Assembly (NCBI GenBank): GCA_029266575.1
Contig: JAQSWP010000003.1
Location: forward strand, 1-47,639
Length of the DNA stretch: 47,639 nucleotides
From: Alphaproteobacteria bacterium
GTDB lineage: Bacteria; Pseudomonadota; Alphaproteobacteria; Reyranellales; JAQSWP01
Direction: 5' to 3'
In this document: in pieces, positions 27,845-36,761 of the stretch
How positions within the stretch are numbered: the first letter of the stretch is position 1
How the letters are laid out: each line of letters opens with the position of its first letter
Translations under genes and position numbers: made by a program
The notes under the pieces: model-generated
What the model was told of the DNA's origin: nothing
Seen by the model: only the letters and a program-made list of their open reading frames with translations
Database searches by the model: none

Positions 27845-29154
27845 TTGCCCATCTGCGCCGGCAGCCATGTCGATATCTCCGGAACGGCGACCAGCACCGC
27901 CAGCACGCACAGCTCCATGATGATGAAAGGCATCACGCCGCGTATCAGCTCGCCCGCCTTGACCGTGTTGTCGGAGGCGCTCATGACGGCGAACAGGTTC
28001 AGTCCGACGGGTGGTGTGATGGTAGCGATCTCGATCATCTTGACCACGATGATGGCGAACCAGACGACATCGACGCCGATATGCTTGGCGACCGGCCACA
28101 GGAAGGGAATGGTGATCAGCATGATCGACATCGTGTCGATGAACATGCCCAGGATCAGGTACAGAACGCAGATGGCGATGATGAATTGAACCGGCGTCAG
28201 GTCCCAGCCAGCCACGAGCTGCGACAGGCCGGTAATGAAGCCGCCATAGGTCAGCAGGCGGGAGAACACCAGACCGCCGATGACGATGAAGAACAGCGCG
28301 GCAGTCGCCGTGGCGGTGCGCTGCAGGGCGGTCCACAGATTGGCCCAGTCCAGTCGCCGCCGCAGCAAAGCGATGGCCAGCGCGCCGGTGGCGCCGATTG
28401 CGCCGGCCGATGAGGGGAACAGCAAGCCGGTGTAGATGCCGCCCAGGACGATCCCGATCAAGGCGAGGGCCGGACCGATCTCGAGCAGTCCGCGCAGTTG
28501 TTCGGCCAGCGTGTAATGCTGGCCTTGGCGCGGCGCCAAATGGGGTCGAATGCGGACGATGACGGCGATGCCGATCAGGTAGACGACGGCGGTGAAAATG
28601 CCTGGGACGATGCCGGCGATCAGCAGCGAGCCGATCGAGGCTTCGGTCAGGATGGCGACGATGACCAGGCTGATCGAAGGCGGAATGAGGGCGGCAAACG
28701 TGCCCGACGCGGCGATGCAGCCCGCGCTGATGCCACGCTCGTAGCCGAACTTCAGCATTTCCGGCAGGGCGATGCGGGTGAACACCGTGGCATTGACGAT
28801 TGTGGAGCCCGAAATCGCGCCGAAAATCGCCGACGCCAGTGTCGTCGCCATCAACAGGCCGCCGCGGACGCGGCCGAACAGGCGATTGGTGACGGCATAA
28901 AGCTCACTTGTAAGACCGGCCACCGAGGCCAGTGCGCCCATGAGGATAAACATCGGAATGACAGCAAAGGCGTATTCGCTCAAGACCTGGTAGGGCAGGG
29001 TCTTCAGCGTGCTCGCCATGAAGCCAAAGCCGCCGACATACCACAGCCCGACGACGCCGACGCTGATCATGGAGAACGCTACCGGCACACCCAACGCGCC
29101 GACGGCCAACAGCGCGCCGATCGCCAGTACTCCGACCAGGAGCGCTTCGCTCAT
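27841..29154 (-). CDS. dctM: TRAP transporter large permease (DctM-like)
   Basis: ORF to 29223; start MSEALLVGVLAIGALLAVGALGVPVAFSM at 29154. GAISGSTIVNATVFTRIALPEMLKFGYERGISAGCIAASGTFAALIPPSISLVI. Confidence 0.92.
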   Translation of the reverse strand: MSEALLVGVLAIGALLAVGALGVPVAFSMISVGVVGLWYVGGFGFMASTLKTLPYQVLSEYAFAVIPMFILMGALASVAGLTSELYAVTNRLFGRVRGGLLMATTLASAIFGAISGSTIVNATVFTRIALPEMLKFGYERGISAGCIAASGTFAALIPPSISLVIVAILTEASIGSLLIAGIVPGIFTAVVYLIGIAVIVRIRPHLAPRQGQHYTLAEQLRGLLEIGPALALIGIVLGGIYTGLLFPSSAGAIGATGALAIALLRRRLDWANLWTALQRTATATAALFFIVIGGLVFSRLLTYGGFITGLSQLVAGWDLTPVQFIIAICVLYLILGMFIDTMSIMLITIPFLWPVAKHIGVDVVWFAIIVVKMIEIATITPPVGLNLFAVMSASDNTVKAGELIRGVMPFIIMELCVLAVLVAVPEISTWLPAQMGN

Positions 29155-29693
29155 AGCAATTCCTCGGGTTTTCCAGCAGCCGGTTGGCGCTCCACTTCCC
29201 GCCAGACGCCGCAACTGATCCATGCCAGCTGCCGGACGAATTCGACCATGGCCAAGCTAAGGCCGATGGCGAAGAGGATTTTCCAGGGATAGATCGGAAA
29301 CGAGTACAGGCTCGATGCCGTCTCGCGCATTTTGGTGCTTTCGAGTGCCAGTTCCCAGGCCCGCCAGGTGATCAGGAACATGCAAACCAGGCCGACGACG
29401 AGCTCGATGACCAGAGAGATCCGCTTGCCGACGCGAGAAAAATTCTGCACCACAACGTCGACGACGATGTGTTCGCGCTTGTATTGGGTATAGGCCAGCG
29501 TCATGGCGATGCTCACCGCCAGCGCCACCTCGACCGATTCGTTGGCGCCGGAAAACGGCCGGCCCAGCACCAGATAGAAAAGGACGTCGGCCGTGCTGAT
29601 CATGGCGATGAAGAACATGCCGATGCCGGCAATCCCCAGCGCGACGCCGTTCATAGTCCGCAGTGCCTTATCCAGTCGAAGCAGGGAATTCAT
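29151..29693 (-). CDS. dctQ: TRAP transporter small permease (DctQ-like)
   Basis: Four-TM small protein, likely start MNSLLRLDKALRTMNGVALG; VVQNFSRVGKRI; adjacent to dctM. Confidence 0.88.
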   Translation of the reverse strand: MNSLLRLDKALRTMNGVALGIAGIGMFFIAMISTADVLFYLVLGRPFSGANESVEVALAVSIAMTLAYTQYKREHIVVDVVVQNFSRVGKRISLVIELVVGLVCMFLITWRAWELALESTKMRETASSLYSFPIYPWKILFAIGLSLAMVEFVRQLAWISCGVWREVERQPAAGKPEELL

Positions 29694-29720
29694 CGGAGTG
29701 ACCGGCGTTCGTTGATCGAG

Positions 29721-29763
29721 TCCGGCCCGATCCTGCCCGTGGCGGGACAAGGATCAGGCCGGA
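29721..29763. repeat. Inverted repeat after dctP (14-bp arms, one mismatch that is a G-U wobble in the minus-strand transcript)
   Basis: TCCGGCCCGATCCT ... AGGATCAGGCCGGA with inner CCCG-TGG-CGGG; between the dctP stop (29801) and dctQ start (29693). Confidence 0.85.
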
Positions 29764-29800
29764 AGGCTGTCGCAACAGCAACGTGCACGATGCGTCGCTG

Positions 29801-30859
29801 TTATTTCAGTTCGGTACGCCGCTTCTTGATGTACTCGCCGATCTCCGCCGCGACGGCAGCCCGGTCGGTGCCCTTTTGCTGCTCGACCCAGACGTCGATG
29901 AAGTTCGGCACCATGGCTTCCAGCTTCTTCTGCTCGGCGGCCGGGAAATCGACGATGATGGCGCCCTGCTTCTTCATCTCGACCAGCGCTTCCTCAGCGG
30001 CCGCGGTGTCGGCCTCGCCGCTGCGCTTTTCAGCTTCGCGGCCCAGTTCGGTGATCAGCTTGCGCACGCTCTCCGGCCACTTGTTGAAGAACAGATCGTA
30101 ATTGACGACCACCGGCCAGGTCGCGCCGGCGCCGAAATTGGCGGTGCTGACGTATTTGCCCTGCTCGTAGATCTTCTGGCTCTGCAGCGCCGGGTAGGAA
30201 TAGAAAGCGCAGTCCAGGCGATTGCGCTGCAGGCCTTCGTAGATTTCAGCCGGCAGCACGGTGACACCGACCGCGCCGACCGATTCCCACAGGCGCGGAT
30301 GATAGGCGCTGAACTGGCGGATCTTCTTGTTCTTCAGGTCTTCGACCGTGGCAACCGGCTTGGTGCAGGAGACGCGGAACGAGGTCGCCGAGTTGAAGTA
30401 GATCGGCCAGATGCCCAGCGCCTTGAACTCCGCCTGCATGGCGGGGAACTTGTCGAAAATCTCACGTGTGATCTGCGACGCCTGGCCGGCGCTGGCGAAA
30501 GTCAGCGTCCCTAGCAGCGCGTTCGGCATGGTGTTGAGCGGCAGCTGCGACGGATAATAGCCTTGCGCGTCGCCGCCGAAGGCAACGCCGCCCTTGCCGA
30601 CCATGTCGAACACTTCCTTGGGCCGCGCCAGCGAGCCGTTCCAGAAAATCTGCGTCTTGATCTTGCCGCCGCTGCGCTTCTCCAGCTCCTCGAAGAACCA
30701 CTTGTCGGCCTTCTGCGACTGCACGTAGGTCTCCGGCAGCGAATGCGCCATCTTCAGCGACATTTCCGGATAGTCTTGGGCAGCGGCGACGCCAACGCCA
30801 AGACCGAAGGCGACCGCCCCAAGAGCGCTCGCACGAATTGCCATCATCATCTTCGACAT
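29801..30859 (-). CDS. dctP: TRAP transporter substrate-binding protein (DctP/TAXI-type)
   Basis: Signal peptide (GLGVGVAAAQDYP); MAHSLPETYVQSQKADKWFFEELEKRSGGKIKTQIFWNGSLARPKEVFDMV. Confidence 0.92.
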   Translation of the reverse strand: MSKMMMAIRASALGAVAFGLGVGVAAAQDYPEMSLKMAHSLPETYVQSQKADKWFFEELEKRSGGKIKTQIFWNGSLARPKEVFDMVGKGGVAFGGDAQGYYPSQLPLNTMPNALLGTLTFASAGQASQITREIFDKFPAMQAEFKALGIWPIYFNSATSFRVSCTKPVATVEDLKNKKIRQFSAYHPRLWESVGAVGVTVLPAEIYEGLQRNRLDCAFYSYPALQSQKIYEQGKYVSTANFGAGATWPVVVNYDLFFNKWPESVRKLITELGREAEKRSGEADTAAAEEALVEMKKQGAIIVDFPAAEQKKLEAMVPNFIDVWVEQQKGTDRAAVAAEIGEYIKKRRTELK

Positions 30860-30953
30860 GACTTGTTATCCTCCCTGCTTGTTTTCAAATAGGTTTTTGT
30901 GCCTGTCCGATTTGCCGGTGGCGCGCCGACCGCTGTCAGCGACAAAGAAAAAA

Positions 30954-30965
30954 CCGACCAGTTGG
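30954..30965. promoter_or_regulatory. Candidate TetR operator CCGACCAGTTGG upstream of dctP
   Basis: Matches the 26977 site at 9 of 12 positions, all differences C/T or purine/purine; 95 bp upstream of dctP. Confidence 0.45.
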
Positions 30966-31037
30966 ATTGTAGTATCGAGACGTCCGGAGTCAATCGGCAT
31001 GGGCGGTTGGCGGGTCGCAATTCGAACCGGCGGTGGC

Positions 31038-32576
31038 TCATGGCTCGATCCGCCGTTTGAAACCGAGGCTGCTGCTGTTGGCGGCGCGCCGGATCGTGCG
31101 GGAGATCAGCTGACGGGTTTCCTCCGGCGCGATCACATCGTCGATCAAGCCCAGCCCGGCGGTGGCGTAGGCGCTTGCCGCGATCTCGAATTCGGCAAGG
31201 ATTTCCTGTTTGCGCGCCACGGGATCGGCCGCCGCCAGAATGTCCTTCTCGTGCGCCAGCATGACGCCGGCCTCCGGCCCCATGACGTCGAAGAAGGCGG
31301 TCGGCCAGGCGACGATGGCGTTGGGCCGGCAGGCGCGCCCGCACATGGCGATATATGCCATGCCCACCGCTTTCCTGACCACGATCTGGATCTTCGGCAC
31401 GCTGGCGGAGATCAGCGACATCATCAGCCGGCCGCACAGGCTGACCATGCGCTGCTTTTCGATTTCCGGCCCGACCAGGAACCCCGGCGTGTCGCAGAAG
31501 AATGCGAGCGGGATATGGAAAGCGTCGCAGATGTCGATGAAGCGGCGCGCCTTGATCGCCGCCTTCTCGTCCAGCACGCCAGCGCGCTGCGAAGGGTTGT
31601 TGGCCACAAGCCCGACCGGCTGGCCGTCGATGCGCGCCAGCGCAGTGATCAGGTTGCGGCCATAGGCGCTGTGCAACTCGAACAGGCTATCCTCGTCAAC
31701 GACGAGCTGCAGCAGCCGGTGCATGGAGTAGGCCTGCCGGTGCCCTTGCGGCACCAGCTTACGCAACGAGGCGGCGCCCTGCTCCGTCTCGCACAACGCC
31801 GCGCGTGCCGGTGTCGCCGGCGGACGCTCGTGGCAGCTCGACGGTAGATAAGAGAGGTAGCGGCGCACGGCGCGCAGCGCTTCGGCTTCGTCGGCGCCGA
31901 GATAGTCGATCTGGCCGGTGGCGCGCATCGCCATATCCGGCCCGCCGATCTCGTCGAAGGTGTGGTCGACGCCGATACCGACCTTGACGATGGGCGGCCC
32001 GGACATGCCCATGAAGCCGGTGTCCTTCACCATGGCGACGAAGTCGCACATCGAGCCGACGAAGGACGGGCCGCCGAACGAAGCGCCCATATGGACCGAG
32101 ATCTGCGGCACGACACCACTCAACTCGAAATGCTGCGCGAAGCCGCCGCCCAGTCCGGCCGAATAAGCGCCGTTGGTTTCCTGCACCCGGGCAGCACCAG
32201 CCTCGTTCAGCATCACCAAAGGCAACCGCTCGCGCACCGCGAGCGATCTAAGCCGCATCAGCTTTTCTTCGGCCACACGCCCTCTGGTGCCGGCAAGCAC
32301 CGAGGGATCGTCCGCCATGACGAAGACGCGCCGGCCTTCAATGGCCCCGCAGCCGGTAATGACGCCGTCCGCCGGCGTGCGGTGTTCGAGGCCCGGATAA
32401 TTGCTGCGCGCCAGCAGGCCCATCTCGTCGAACGAGCCGGGGTCGAACAGGATGTCGAGCCGCTCGCGCACCGGCAGCTTGCCGGCGGCGCGCACCTTCT
32501 GGAGCCGCTCCGCGCCGCCCATCTTCTCCGCCTCGCAGCGGCGGGCAGCGAGCTCTTCGAGCAGACGATCTTCCAT
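31038..32576 (-). CDS. Acyl-CoA carboxylase carboxyltransferase (beta) subunit
   Basis: ORF to 32825; start MEDRLLEELAARRCEAEKMGGAERLQKVRAAGKLPVRERLDILFDPGSFDEMG at 32576. GASFGGPSFVGSMCDFV, FFCDTPGFLVG, KAVGMAYIAMCG. Confidence 0.9.
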   Translation of the reverse strand: MEDRLLEELAARRCEAEKMGGAERLQKVRAAGKLPVRERLDILFDPGSFDEMGLLARSNYPGLEHRTPADGVITGCGAIEGRRVFVMADDPSVLAGTRGRVAEEKLMRLRSLAVRERLPLVMLNEAGAARVQETNGAYSAGLGGGFAQHFELSGVVPQISVHMGASFGGPSFVGSMCDFVAMVKDTGFMGMSGPPIVKVGIGVDHTFDEIGGPDMAMRATGQIDYLGADEAEALRAVRRYLSYLPSSCHERPPATPARAALCETEQGAASLRKLVPQGHRQAYSMHRLLQLVVDEDSLFELHSAYGRNLITALARIDGQPVGLVANNPSQRAGVLDEKAAIKARRFIDICDAFHIPLAFFCDTPGFLVGPEIEKQRMVSLCGRLMMSLISASVPKIQIVVRKAVGMAYIAMCGRACRPNAIVAWPTAFFDVMGPEAGVMLAHEKDILAAADPVARKQEILAEFEIAASAYATAGLGLIDDVIAPEETRQLISRTIRRAANSSSLGFKRRIEP

Positions 32577-32593
32577 TTTCCGGGCGTCCTGCT

Positions 32594-33355
32594 CTAAGTA
32601 ATCGTAGCGCCGCCATCGGCGACGATGACCTGGCCGGTGACGAAACGTCCCGCCGGCGCCGCCAGCATGACGGCGATGCCGCCGATGTCGTCCGGTTCGG
32701 CCAGCCGCTTGATCGACTGGCTGCCCAGGAAGTAGTCGGAGTTCTCTTTTGAATCCCAAAGCGGCTTTGCGAAGTCGGTCTTGATCAAGCCCGGCGCGAT
32801 AGCATTGACGCGGATATTGTCGCACCCCAGTTCGATGGCGAGATTGCGCACAAGCGCCATGTCAGCGGCCTTGGAGACGCCATAGGCGCCCAGTGTCTCG
32901 CTGCCCTTGATGCCGGCGATGGAGGAGATGAGGATGACCGCGCCATCCTTTTTCGCCTGCATGTCCGGCAGAGCCAGCTTCACCAACCACAGGCTGGAGA
33001 GGATGTTGTTGCGCATAATCTTGTCGAACATGTCGTCAGGCAGGCTCATCATCGGCCCGTAATGCGGATTGGACGCGGCATTGCACACAACGATGTCAAC
33101 GGGGCCGAGCTGGCGGCGGGTTTCGGCCACCAGATTTTCCATATGAGCCTTCTCGGAGATATTGGCCGGCACTGCGATCGCCGTGCCGCCTTGCCGCGTG
33201 ATCTCAGCGGCGACCTCTTCGCACGGAGCGGCCTTGCGGCTGGAGATGACAACTTTGGCGCCGTGCCGGGCGATTTGGGCTGCGATCGAGCGGCCGATGC
33301 CTTTGCTGGAGCCGGTGACGATGGCGACTTTGCCGCTAAGATCGAACAAATTCAT
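32594..33355 (-). CDS. SDR family oxidoreductase
   Basis: TGSSKGIGRSIAAQIA; YGVSKAADMALVRNLAIELG; FVTGQVIVADGGATIT. Confidence 0.92.
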   Translation of the reverse strand: MNLFDLSGKVAIVTGSSKGIGRSIAAQIARHGAKVVISSRKAAPCEEVAAEITRQGGTAIAVPANISEKAHMENLVAETRRQLGPVDIVVCNAASNPHYGPMMSLPDDMFDKIMRNNILSSLWLVKLALPDMQAKKDGAVILISSIAGIKGSETLGAYGVSKAADMALVRNLAIELGCDNIRVNAIAPGLIKTDFAKPLWDSKENSDYFLGSQSIKRLAEPDDIGGIAVMLAAPAGRFVTGQVIVADGGATIT

Positions 33356-33372
33356 TTCTTCTTAGCCTCCGC

Positions 33373-34065
33373 CTAGCGACGCAACGACATCGGAATGCGC
33401 GATACGCTCTGCCAGCGATCGGCCGCGCGCACCGCCGACTTCAGCGCCACGATGGAATTCTTCGGCACGTCCTTGAGATCGGCCGCCAGCTCGTCGGCGA
33501 ATTTGCGCCGGTCAGCGTCCTCGACCGCATGCGTCGCCAGCCCCAGCTCCAGTGCCTCCGTCACGGCGACCTTGCGATTGCGCAGCACAAGGTCGAAGGC
33601 CTGGTGATCGCCGACGATGCGGGCCAGCCGGCCGGTGCCCAAGGTCACGCCCGACAGGCGGAAGCCCGGAAAGCGCAGCCAAGTCGATGCGGCGCAGGCG
33701 CGATAGTCGCAATTGACGGCGAGATCGGCGCCCGCCCCGATCGCTGCGCCCTGCACCATGGCGACCGAAACATAGGGGGCGTTCCAGATCAGCTGCAGCA
33801 ACGATTCGATCGCCAGGATGCGGTTGTTGCGCTCCTTCTTATTGGCAAAACCGCCCTGCCCGGTATCGAAGCCGGAGCAGAAATTTTTGCCCGCACCGCT
33901 TAAGATCAGCAGGCGAGTCTCGTCCTCGTAGGCTTCCAGCACCACATCGGTCAGCGCCGCGACGGTCGGCGTGTCGAGCGAGTTTGACCGCTCCGGCCGG
34001 TCGATCTGCACGTCCAACTGAAATTCGTCGACGCGGGTGATGAGAAGGCCGTTCTGGCTGGTCAT
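33373..34065 (-). CDS. Crotonase-fold protein (enoyl-CoA hydratase/isomerase family)
   Basis: Likely start MTSQNGLLITRVDEFQLDVQIDRPERSNSLD at 34065. GAGKNFCSGFDTG, VQGAAIGAGADLAVNCDYR. Confidence 0.88.
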   Translation of the reverse strand: MTSQNGLLITRVDEFQLDVQIDRPERSNSLDTPTVAALTDVVLEAYEDETRLLILSGAGKNFCSGFDTGQGGFANKKERNNRILAIESLLQLIWNAPYVSVAMVQGAAIGAGADLAVNCDYRACAASTWLRFPGFRLSGVTLGTGRLARIVGDHQAFDLVLRNRKVAVTEALELGLATHAVEDADRRKFADELAADLKDVPKNSIVALKSAVRAADRWQSVSRIPMSLRR

Positions 34066-34082
34066 GTACGCTTGCCTGTTTG

Positions 34083-35303
34083 CTATTTGCGACCAGTAGC
34101 GGCGGCGCCGAGCCATTCGGCGTCGACGATGCCGTTGTGTTCACCGGCGATGGGTGGACGGTTGAAGATCTCGAACTCGTAACCGGTCATGCGGATGGGA
34201 TTGGCGACGGTGCGCGTGGTGCTGCCATTGGGTAGCTCCATCTCCTGCACCAGGCCGATGGCGCGGACATGTTCGCTGTCGAGCGATTCGGAATAGTCGC
34301 AGATCGGCGCGCATGGCACGCCCGCCACTTCCAGCGCATCCAGCCACTCCTCGGCGTCGCGCTGGCGGAAGGTCGGAGCAAGGATTTCGGCCAGCAGCTT
34401 GCGATTGCGCGCACGGTCGGCCTGGATCGCGAAGCGCGGATCCTCGGCCAGATGGTCCACGCCCATGCATTTGCACAGCCGCCGCCAGAGCTGTTCGTTG
34501 CCGGCGGCGACCACGACCCATTTGTCGTCCTGGGCGAGAAACCCTTCATAGGGCGCGTTGCGCGGATGGCCCGAGCCCAGCCGCTTGGGCGCAATGCCGG
34601 TGCCCCAGAATTCGCTGGTCTGCAGAGCCGAGATCGCCAACATGCACGACAGCATCGAGCAGTCGACATTGGCGCCCTTGCCGGTTTTTTCGGCCTGGCG
34701 CAGCGCCACCACCGAGGAGCAGGCGGCGAAGACAGCAGTGCAGAAATCGGCCAGCGGCACGCCGCACTTGGCCGGCGGTCCGTCCTCGTCGCCGGTCACG
34801 CTCATGATGCCGGAGATGGCCTGGATGGCGACGTCGAAGGCGCCCTTGCCGCTGAAGGGGCCGATCTGGCCGTAGCCCGACACCGAGCAATAGACCAGAC
34901 GCGGATTGAGTTTCGACAGCGTGTCGAAGCCCAAGCCCAGCCGCGGCAGCACGCCCGGGCGAAAATTCTCGATGACGATGTCGGCCTGTGTCGCAAGCTT
35001 GCGCAAGCGTTCCAGATCGGCCGGGTTCTTCAGATCGGCGGTGATGCTGCGCTTGTTGCGGCTGACCGAGGCGAAGTTCAGGCTGTAGTCGGACTGCCCC
35101 TCTTCGCCCTTGGCGAAAGGCGGCCAGGCGCGCAGGCCCTCGCCGCCCGGCGGTTCGACCTTGACCACGTCGGCGCCCCAATCCGCCAGCACCAGACCGG
35201 CGAACGGCCCGGCCGCGAAATGGCCGAACTCCAGAACCTTTACGCCCTCAAGCGGCCGCCGCTTCTCGCTTTCGGTCGTGGTTTGATTGCGTTCCTCGGA
35301 CAT
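34083..35303 (-). CDS. Family III CoA-transferase (CaiB/BaiF-like)
   Basis: RPLEGVKVLEFGHFAAGPFAGLVLADWGADVVKVEPPGGEGLRAWPPF; KGAFDVAIQAISGIMS catalytic Asp region. Confidence 0.93.
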   Translation of the reverse strand: MSEERNQTTTESEKRRPLEGVKVLEFGHFAAGPFAGLVLADWGADVVKVEPPGGEGLRAWPPFAKGEEGQSDYSLNFASVSRNKRSITADLKNPADLERLRKLATQADIVIENFRPGVLPRLGLGFDTLSKLNPRLVYCSVSGYGQIGPFSGKGAFDVAIQAISGIMSVTGDEDGPPAKCGVPLADFCTAVFAACSSVVALRQAEKTGKGANVDCSMLSCMLAISALQTSEFWGTGIAPKRLGSGHPRNAPYEGFLAQDDKWVVVAAGNEQLWRRLCKCMGVDHLAEDPRFAIQADRARNRKLLAEILAPTFRQRDAEEWLDALEVAGVPCAPICDYSESLDSEHVRAIGLVQEMELPNGSTTRTVANPIRMTGYEFEIFNRPPIAGEHNGIVDAEWLGAAATGRK

Positions 35304-35324
35304 GCTTCCTCCCATCGCCCGCGT

Positions 35325-36713
35325 TCAGGCCGTCTTCGCCGTCCGGCCGGCGTCGCGCCGCGCGGGCGTGTACACTGCTTGCATCAGTTCGCTGAGATCG
35401 TCGACTTGCTCGAGGTTGGACAGACCGTCGAACAGCCGCGCCGCATCGATCGCCTTGCCCGCCGCCGCGCCATAGGACATGCAGTCCTGAAACTTCTCGG
35501 CCACGTCGCGATCGCTCAGGGGCGCCGAGGTCGAGCCGGGAATGGCCGCGATGGTCCGCTGTAGCTGACCGTTGCCGGTCTCGATCAGCACAGTAGCGGG
35601 CGACAGGAATCCGGGATTGCCTTCGTCGATTTCGATTTCGATCCGCTCGAGCAGCGACTGCACCTTCCGCTCCAGCACGCGTGCCGGCAACAGATCGCGC
35701 AGCTTCAATTCGCGCCGCAGCAGCGCGCAGGCAACGGAGTATTTGACGCTGAACTGGGCGGCGACCTGCAGATTGCCGCTGGGATCGAACTCGCCGCCCA
35801 CGACTTGCTGCATGTAGGGCGTGATCCGCACCCGCACCCGCTTCAGATCGGCGGCGGCGATTTCATGCTCGCGCGCCAGGTCGATGGCGGCCTGGATGGC
35901 GGCGTGATTGCAGGCGCAGCTGGGGAATTTCTTGATGCCGGTGTTGAGAACCTCGTAACGCTCGCCCAGCCCGTCCATCAGCACTTCGGGATCCCCGGCT
36001 TCAAAAGCGGCGTAGTAGCCGGCCTGGCCCTCGAAAGCGCCAGCCGGACCTGTGACGCCGCGCCGCGCGAGCTCGGCGGCCAGCACACCGCTGCGGGCGG
36101 CGAAGGCCGACTGCATGCGCTTGGCGAGCGTGCGCTCCAGCACCGCCTGAATCGTGCCGCTGGCCTGGCACAGCGCCAGGCCGAGCGCGTTGCGCACCTG
36201 CTCCTGATTGAGGCCCAGCATAATCGCAGCGGCAGCGGCAGCGCCGAAGGTGCCGTTGGTCGACGTCACGAACCACGCCGCGTTGCGCCCTGTCGACATC
36301 GCCATCCGGCACATCAGATCGCCGCCGACGATAATTGCCGTGATCAGGTCGCGGCCGGAGCGCTTCTCGCGCTCGCCCAGCGCCATCGCCGCCGGCAAGG
36401 TGACGATCTCGGGATGGATGACGCCATCGAAATGCAGGCTGTCGTAATCCAGCGCGGCGGCGAAAGTGCCGTTGGCCAGCGCCGCACCCATGGCGGACGT
36501 GCGTTCGCCGGTCGACCACAGCGTAGCGTGCGGGGCGGCGCCGTCGGCCAGCACCGTGTCGGCGATCTCCGTGCAGCCCGGTTCAGCAGCGCCGGCATAG
36601 CCGGTGCCGATCGTGTCCATGATCAGCCGCTTGGCAGCAGCGATCGCGGGCGCGGGCAGATCCTCGTAGCCGATCGAAGCGACATGGCGCGCCAGCTGGT
36701 CGGAAATCGACAT
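35325..36713 (-). CDS. MmgE/PrpD family protein
   Basis: 462 aa; AAKRLIMDTIGTGYAGA, GAALANGTFAAALDYDSLHFDGVIHPEIVTLPAAMALGE, KKFPSCACNHAAIQAAIDLA. Confidence 0.92.
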   Translation of the reverse strand: MSISDQLARHVASIGYEDLPAPAIAAAKRLIMDTIGTGYAGAAEPGCTEIADTVLADGAAPHATLWSTGERTSAMGAALANGTFAAALDYDSLHFDGVIHPEIVTLPAAMALGEREKRSGRDLITAIIVGGDLMCRMAMSTGRNAAWFVTSTNGTFGAAAAAAIMLGLNQEQVRNALGLALCQASGTIQAVLERTLAKRMQSAFAARSGVLAAELARRGVTGPAGAFEGQAGYYAAFEAGDPEVLMDGLGERYEVLNTGIKKFPSCACNHAAIQAAIDLAREHEIAAADLKRVRVRITPYMQQVVGGEFDPSGNLQVAAQFSVKYSVACALLRRELKLRDLLPARVLERKVQSLLERIEIEIDEGNPGFLSPATVLIETGNGQLQRTIAAIPGSTSAPLSDRDVAEKFQDCMSYGAAAGKAIDAARLFDGLSNLEQVDDLSELMQAVYTPARRDAGRTAKTA

Positions 36714-36761
36714 TACCGCCCTCCTCCTATTGGCCGGACCGAAGCCGCGTCGTGTATCGGC

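Noticed and set aside
25867-28413. 848-aa plus-strand ORF, the longest in the track
   Set aside because: It runs antisense to livK and dctM and through the real TetR in another frame; composition is low-complexity His/Arg/Asp/Gly-rich and motif-free, typical of GC-rich shadow ORFs.
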